Origin: Candidatus Thiodiazotropha taylori
GTDB taxonomy: Bacteria > Pseudomonadota > Gammaproteobacteria > Chromatiales > Chromatiaceae
Assembly: GCA_019100305.1 (NCBI GenBank)
Contig: JAHRHW010000137.1
Coordinates: 1 to 9,982, forward strand
Direction: 5' to 3'
DNA: 9,982 bases
How positions within the stretch are numbered: the stretch's first letter is position 1; each line of letters begins with the position of its first letter. A program made the position numbers and the translations under genes. Below, piece by piece: positions 6,816-9,982 of this stretch. The notes under the pieces are model-generated. The model saw only the letters and a list, made by a program, of their open reading frames with translations, did not search any database and was not told where the DNA came from.

Positions 6816-6845
6816 TTGAGTCAATGAGTTGCGCCGTTGACTCAA
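6816..6845. repeat. Perfect 9-bp inverted repeat across the transglycosylase stop
   Basis: TTGAGTCAA (6816-6824) and TTGACTCAA (6837-6845) are exact reverse complements with a 12-nt spacer. The right arm contains the TGA stop (minus strand, 6844-6842). No T-run follows on either strand. It could be an mRNA 3'-end hairpin or a binding site. Confidence 0.4.
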
Positions 6846-7477
6846 AAGGGCCACCATCCTGAGCCGTTTTCCAGTCTGCTGCGGCAACTGGCGATCTGTT
6901 GACGATAGCGTTTTGCATTACTCTCGACCCGGCGGGCGACCTTGGTCAGCCAGGGTTTCTTCTTGTAACTGCCTTTTGCGTATCCGCCGTGCCCCTCATG
7001 GTAGGCCAGGTACTGTCGGTACGGGTCCCATTTCGAGATGCCGAGTTTGCTGTGAGTGGTTTTCACATACCAGCCGATGAAATCCACCGCATCTTCGTAG
7101 TCATCCCGGTCTGCCCAGCGGTTACCCGTCTTCTCCCGGTACCAGTCCCAGGTGGAGTCTTTGACCTGGGCATAACCATAGGCGGAGGATTTACGAAACC
7201 AGGGGATGAACCAGAACAGCTTCTCCCTGGGCGGCTTGGCATCGTGCCTGAACCTGGACTCCTGATGGATGAATGCCAGTTGCAGATGAATGGGTACACC
7301 CCATTTTTCAAATGACGATTGGGAGGCTTCGTACCAGTCACTCTTCTCTTCAAAGATATGGCAGGCGTCAGCGGTGTTTTTCGGGGGCGAGCTCGAGCAG
7401 CTGTTAAGCAATAAGAGTGAAGCTGAAAAAGCTACGGTAAGTTTTTCTTTTTGCTTGAAAATAACTTGGTACCTCAA
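6842..7477 (-). CDS. Putative lipoprotein with transglycosylase SLT-like (lysozyme-fold) domain
   Basis: A 211-aa predicted murein-cleaving lipoprotein, probably held in the outer membrane and facing the periplasm. With the TTG start at 7477 the N-terminus is basic (MRYQVIFKQKEK), then hydrophobic (LTVAFSASLLLL), and ends at a lipobox LLNSC with lipid-anchor Cys27. The SLT-type core shows HQESRF with candidate catalytic Glu73, SAYGYAQVKDSTW (98-110, equivalent to the G-x-x-Q...T motif) and LAYHEGHGGY (157-166). The C-terminus is basic and ends GSGWWPF. An upstream GTG at 7528 also opens this frame. It has no ribosome binding site and would place the lipobox Cys at residue 44, too far in for a signal peptide, so I prefer TTG with CAGG about 9 nt upstream. 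It is divergent from adk. Family assignment is by motif; the exact lytic transglycosylase class is unknown. Confidence 0.75.
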   Translation of the reverse strand: MRYQVIFKQKEKLTVAFSASLLLLNSCSSSPPKNTADACHIFEEKSDWYEASQSSFEKWGVPIHLQLAFIHQESRFRHDAKPPREKLFWFIPWFRKSSAYGYAQVKDSTWDWYREKTGNRWADRDDYEDAVDFIGWYVKTTHSKLGISKWDPYRQYLAYHEGHGGYAKGSYKKKPWLTKVARRVESNAKRYRQQIASCRSRLENGSGWWPF

Positions 7478-7506
7478 GTTCTGCCTGAGTTGCTGGCCTA
7501 TCCTGC

Positions 7507-7535
7507 AGGACTGCCGGGTTCTTGTCACGTATAAT
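7507..7535 (+). promoter_or_regulatory. Probable sigma-70 promoter for adk
   Basis: A perfect -10 hexamer TATAAT sits at 7530-7535. The best -35 at a 17-bp spacing is AGGACT (7507-7512), which matches the consensus at only three positions. A start near 7542 would give a leader of roughly 110 nt before the adk ATG. The site lies in the divergent gap between the transglycosylase gene and adk. The -10 is persuasive and the -35 is weak. Confidence 0.45.
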
Positions 7536-7569
7536 AGCGCCGGTTTTGACCCTAGGCTGAGTGTAACGA

Positions 7570-7589
7570 TCCCGTTATCGGGAATTTTT
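7570..7589 (+). terminator. Short terminator-like hairpin in the adk leader
   Basis: TCCCG (7570-7574), loop TTAT, CGGGA (7579-7583), then AT and a run ending in five Ts (7585-7589). A 5-bp stem is short for full termination. Its place between the probable promoter and the ribosome binding site of adk suggests an attenuator, or the end of a short upstream transcript. Confidence 0.35.
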
Positions 7590-7635
7590 GTGCCGGCCTT
7601 AACAAGAAAAACACGATTTTAGAAAAACAACTTTC

Positions 7636-7640
7636 AGGAG
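7636..7640 (+). promoter_or_regulatory. Ribosome binding site of adk
   Basis: AGGAG lies 10 nt before the adk ATG at 7651, a little longer than the ideal spacing. It follows an A-rich leader in which AGAAAAACA occurs twice (7605-7613 and 7621-7629). Confidence 0.6.
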
Positions 7641-7650
7641 CGATCTAATT

Positions 7651-8292
7651 ATGAAGCTGATACTTTTAGGTGCGCCCGGCGCGGGCAAGGGCACGGTTGC
7701 CAAGGAATTGACCAAGCTGGACGGTTCAGTTCAGATTTCTACCGGTGACATCTTACGTGGTGCGGTCCAGGCCGGCACGGAACTGGGCAAACAGGCCGAA
7801 GCCTTCATGAAGGCCGGTGACCTGGTGCCCGATGATCTGATCATGGGCATCATGGAACAGCGCCTGCAGGAACCGGATTGTGAGAAGGGATTTCTGTTGG
7901 ACGGTTTTCCCCGCACCATTCCTCAGGCTGAGGCACTGGGTGAACTGCTGACGAAGATCGGTGTGGATCTCGACTTCGCGGTGGAGATCGATGTGCCCAG
8001 GGAGGTGATCCTGGATCGCCTGACCACCCGCAGAACCTGCGAAGCGTGCGGTGCCATCTACAATGTCAAAAGCATGCCGACTAAGGTCGAGGGTGTCTGC
8101 GATAAATGCGGTGGCAATGTCGTTCAGCGGGATGACGAGACGGAAGAGGCGATCTCTAACCGCCTCGACGTCTATCAGGAAAAGACCGCACCGCTGGTCG
8201 GTTACTACAGCAATGAAGAGATGCTGTTGACCGTCAGCGCTACCTCCAGTGAGGCGGTAGTGAATGCTATTCAGGAGAGATTGAACGGCTGA
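7651..8292 (+). CDS. adk: Adenylate kinase, long form with four-cysteine LID
   Basis: Catalyses ATP + AMP to 2 ADP in the cytoplasm and balances the adenine nucleotide pools. The 213-aa length is normal for the long bacterial form. Visible motifs: P-loop GAPGAGKGT (7-15), AMP-binding STGDILR (30-36), the strongly conserved GFLLDGFPRT (80-89), LTTRRTC at the start of the LID (about 124-160), and RDDETEEAISNRLDVY (160-175). The LID has C130-x2-C133 and C150-x2-C153, the arrangement that binds structural zinc in many bacteria; E. coli Adk lacks these cysteines. It appears to be a single-gene unit, with its own probable promoter upstream and a strong intrinsic terminator 40 nt after the stop. Confidence 0.97.
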   Translation: MKLILLGAPGAGKGTVAKELTKLDGSVQISTGDILRGAVQAGTELGKQAEAFMKAGDLVPDDLIMGIMEQRLQEPDCEKGFLLDGFPRTIPQAEALGELLTKIGVDLDFAVEIDVPREVILDRLTTRRTCEACGAIYNVKSMPTKVEGVCDKCGGNVVQRDDETEEAISNRLDVYQEKTAPLVGYYSNEEMLLTVSATSSEAVVNAIQERLNG

Positions 8293-8331
8293 ACAGGCCC
8301 AGCTAAGCTGCCGGCGTAATCAGCCCGTTGC

Positions 8332-8368
8332 AACAGCCAATCCGCCCTCTGAGCGGGTTGGCTGTTTT
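8332..8368 (+). terminator. Strong intrinsic terminator after adk
   Basis: Arms 8332-8345 (AACAGCCAATCCGC) and 8353-8366 (GCGGGTTGGCTGTT) pair over 14 positions with a single T-G wobble. The loop is 7 nt (CCTCTGA), and the structure runs into TTTT (8365-8368). It should end adk transcription and separate it from the next gene. The right arm ends in T and the left begins in A, so some activity on the opposite strand is possible. Confidence 0.85.
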
Positions 8369-8414
8369 AGCAGCGCTGATTGTGAATTCGAGCTATTATC
8401 TCCTGATTGCAACG

Positions 8415-8422
8415 AGGAGAGG
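8415..8422 (+). promoter_or_regulatory. Strong ribosome binding site that fixes the start of the 8428 gene
   Basis: AGGAGAGG followed by TTTTT and ATG at 8428 gives near-ideal Shine-Dalgarno spacing. It decides against the upstream in-frame TTG at 8407, which would place the ribosome binding site inside the coding region. Confidence 0.75.
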
Positions 8423-8427
8423 TTTTT

Positions 8428-8835
8428 ATGCCTGAGTTTGGTAATCCCTACATGCTCGAAGAGTATACCCTGGATGATCTGAAACAGAACCCGATTCTGG
8501 TCTGGACGATGCATGATACTGACAGCGGAGAGAGACAGTTTCTCACACCGCTCCTCAATAGCAGGAATCTCAGCCCTGAATTCAACCATGCCAAAATACT
8601 CCTCTCTGTGGTTGGTGAAGAGGTGTATGCCGAAGCCAGCTACAATGTGGAGGATTGTTCAATCTACTCAATACTGATCTGGGATGGAGCTAACACAGTC
8701 GAAGCAGAAGACTGCGAACTGGAAGCACCAATCACCTTACAGGCAGTCCCCGAGATTGATGGCGAAGCCAATGTGGTATTCGTGCTCAAATCGAAGCAGG
8801 ACTACTATGCCTACCGGGGCGATACCGCTCGATAG
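8428..8835 (+). CDS. Conserved-looking hypothetical acidic protein
   Basis: A 135-aa protein that I do not recognise. It has no signal peptide, no membrane segment and no known catalytic motif. It is strongly acidic: 25 Asp/Glu against 8 Lys/Arg by my count, net about -17. It contains short alternating hydrophobic stretches that suggest beta strands (ILLSVV 57-62, SIYSILIWDG 78-87, ITLQAV 102-107, NVVFVLKS 115-122) and has two cysteines (C77, C96), each within an acidic E/D-C context. The strand-rich pattern suits a small cytosolic beta-sheet domain, but no function follows from it. It lies alone between the adk terminator and the sugar transferase gene, 169 bp before the latter, on the same strand. 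The excellent ribosome binding site supports a real, well-translated gene. Confidence 0.8.
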   Translation: MPEFGNPYMLEEYTLDDLKQNPILVWTMHDTDSGERQFLTPLLNSRNLSPEFNHAKILLSVVGEEVYAEASYNVEDCSIYSILIWDGANTVEAEDCELEAPITLQAVPEIDGEANVVFVLKSKQDYYAYRGDTAR

Positions 8836-9004
8836 TAAAAATTCCACACAACAACAGCATTCTTGTTCAGAAATTGTTATGCTTGGCGGATTAACAGGCC
8901 CTGGTCTGTCAACGCAAGGATAATGTAAAATTCGACGGATTGGATTTCTGATGTAAATTGGATGACGTCTGTTAGTACCATCGAGAAATAGCAATAGCTA
9001 AGCC

Positions 9005-9982
9005 ATGATCAAGCTTTTTGGAATCTATATCTCTAAGGCCGTAGTACTGCTGGCCGTTGCGGAGGTACTGATATTTTTCTCCTCGATGCATGGCGCCATT
9101 CTGCTATTCCATCAAATAATCAACGAAACAATCTCCCACCTGGAGAGTAACATGCCAGTGATTTTCGCACTGGTGATGTTTTCTGCAATGACCGCCCTGG
9201 GCCTCTACCAGAAGGGGTCGATGGCAACCTCATCAGGTTTCCTGCTCCGGATTATCCTGGCCTTTCTGGTCGGTGGCGTGGCAATGCTGTTGTTATTGGT
9301 TGTCGCTCCGGTGTTCGTCGATCATGGCCAATCGGTGCTCAGTTACGGTTTGGCCCTGTCGCTGCTGGGTATTCTGGTGGCGCGGACGATTTTCGTTCGG
9401 GTGACTTCCGATAAGATTCTGAAGCGCCGCGTATTGGTTCTGGGGGTGGGAATCAATGCGGATCGCATCGAGGAGTCGGTTAGAAACAAAGATACGCTGG
9501 GTATTGTGGTAGTGGCCTATGTCAATCTCGGTGACAGGATTGAACTGATCGACAAGGACCGACAGATCGTCAAGGATCAATCACTGCTGGAGATATCCAA
9601 CCGTCTGGCGGTGGATGAGATTGTGGTGGCGGTGGATGATCGACGCAAGAAACTGCCAAACCACGAGTTACTTGAGTGCAAGATCAAGGGAGTCAGGATA
9701 CTCGATCTGCTGACCTTCTTTGAAAAAGAGCTCTCGATCATCAATATCGATCTGCTCTACCCCAGCTGGATGCTCTACACCGACGGCTACCGTCAGAGGG
9801 CCTTGAACCGGGCGATCAAAAAAGCCTTCGATATGTCAGTGGGCATCATTATTTTTGTGTTTGCCGCACCACTGATGGTTCTGGTCACCATCGCCAGTCT
9901 GATCGAATCAGCGGGCCGGGATCCGATTCTCTACAGTCAGGTTCGTGTCGGCAAGAACGGCAAGTTGTTCAAAGTCTATAAA
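9005..9982 (+). CDS. XrtA/PEP-CTERM-system sugar transferase, N-terminal 326 residues (runs off the window)
   Basis: An inner-membrane sugar-1-phosphate transferase of the polyprenyl-phosphate type, expected to load the first sugar on undecaprenyl phosphate for exopolysaccharide synthesis. Four hydrophobic segments (about 8-28, 51-68, 79-103, 111-130) are followed by a Rossmann-like soluble domain (about 138-250) starting RRVLVLGVG. The linker contains LTFFEKELSIINIDLLYPSW and LYTDGYR, characteristic of the TIGR03013-type, PEP-CTERM-associated branch. A further membrane helix (about 276-300) leads into the catalytic domain, of which only QVRVGKNGKLFKVYK is present; the catalytic core lies beyond the window. 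Whole family members are about 460-470 aa. The ATG at 9005 has only a weak purine stretch upstream (AGCTAAG). Such genes usually head or sit within exosortase/EPS clusters. Confidence 0.88.
   Translation, partial: MIKLFGIYISKAVVLLAVAEVLIFFSSMHGAILLFHQIINETISHLESNMPVIFALVMFSAMTALGLYQKGSMATSSGFLLRIILAFLVGGVAMLLLLVVAPVFVDHGQSVLSYGLALSLLGILVARTIFVRVTSDKILKRRVLVLGVGINADRIEESVRNKDTLGIVVVAYVNLGDRIELIDKDRQIVKDQSLLEISNRLAVDEIVVAVDDRRKKLPNHELLECKIKGVRILDLLTFFEKELSIINIDLLYPSWMLYTDGYRQRALNRAIKKAFDMSVGIIIFVFAAPLMVLVTIASLIESAGRDPILYSQVRVGKNGKLFKVYK

Larger units (their letters stand above)
6462..6841. other. 380-bp intergenic region upstream of rnfB
   Basis: I see no convincing gene here on either strand. 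From the rnfB side it holds three phased GGTTTC boxes (6487-6514), a long AT-only inverted repeat (6572-6613), a small GATTGG-GTGACG-CCAATC dyad (6631-6648), an A/T-armed hairpin (6732-6782) and a 9-bp inverted repeat that overlaps the stop of the transglycosylase gene (6816-6845). It should contain the rnfB promoter. I could not find a sigma-70 -35/-10 pair that I would defend. The stretch 6565-6625 is much more AT-rich than the flanking genes. Confidence 0.6.

Noticed and set aside
7478..7528. GTG at 7528 as the start of the transglycosylase gene
   Set aside because: No ribosome binding site, and the lipobox cysteine would be at residue 44, too far for a signal peptide; TTG at 7477 fits better.
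8394..8399. TATTAT as a -10 element for the gene at 8428
   Set aside because: No acceptable -35 at 16-18 bp; too weak to call.
8407..8427. TTG at 8407 as the start of the acidic protein
   Set aside because: The strong AGGAGAGG would then be inside the coding region; the ATG at 8428 has ideal spacing.
8884..8899. Possible sigma-54 promoter before the sugar transferase gene (TTGGCGG...GGC)
   Set aside because: The spacing between the GG and GC elements is one base too long and the flanking consensus is absent.
8894..8909. Small inverted repeat ACAGGC/GTCTGT in the 8836-9004 gap
   Set aside because: Six pairs including a wobble and no T-run; no more than expected by chance.
9293..9580. Minus-strand open frame of 95 codons
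   Set aside because: Antisense to the sugar transferase gene, with no supporting signal.

Overview
The window reads as chromosomal DNA of a free-living or symbiotic Gram-negative bacterium, most likely a gammaproteobacterium. The evidence is a lipoprotein-type murein lytic enzyme, Rnf subunits, an XrtA/PEP-CTERM exopolysaccharide glycosyltransferase, and an adenylate kinase with a four-cysteine LID. The combination of ferredoxin-linked carbon metabolism, Rnf and exosortase-associated EPS would suit a sulfur-oxidising or diazotrophic lineage. That is inference from gene content; no marker gene such as rRNA is present.

Left two thirds (1-6461, all minus strand): a redox cluster transcribed right to left as rnfB (6461-5583), a very large pyruvate/2-oxoacid:ferredoxin oxidoreductase (5477-540, 1645 aa), and rnfC (337 to beyond position 1). 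The oxidoreductase gene lies between two genes that encode neighbouring subunits of the Rnf membrane complex. The protein is about 450 residues longer than the usual single-chain enzyme. It carries two inserted segments and a C-terminal ferredoxin-like domain on a low-complexity linker. The simplest model is that oxoacid oxidation or reductive synthesis is coupled through ferredoxin to Rnf, which exchanges electrons with NAD(H) and an ion gradient. Direction and substrate cannot be read from the sequence. The two spacers inside the cluster each hold an inverted repeat. The region upstream of rnfB holds three GGTTTC boxes (rnfB sense) spaced exactly 11 bp apart, and an inverted repeat made only of A and T.

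Middle (6842-8366): a putative lipoprotein transglycosylase on the minus strand faces away from adk on the plus strand. adk has a plausible sigma-70 -10 element, an A-rich leader with a short terminator-like hairpin, and a very strong intrinsic terminator after its stop.

Right end (8428-9982, plus strand): an unrecognised, strongly acidic 135-aa protein with an excellent ribosome binding site, followed by the first 326 codons of a PEP-CTERM-system sugar transferase that runs off the window. It probably marks the start of an exopolysaccharide locus.

No tRNA, rRNA, CRISPR array or insertion sequence was seen.
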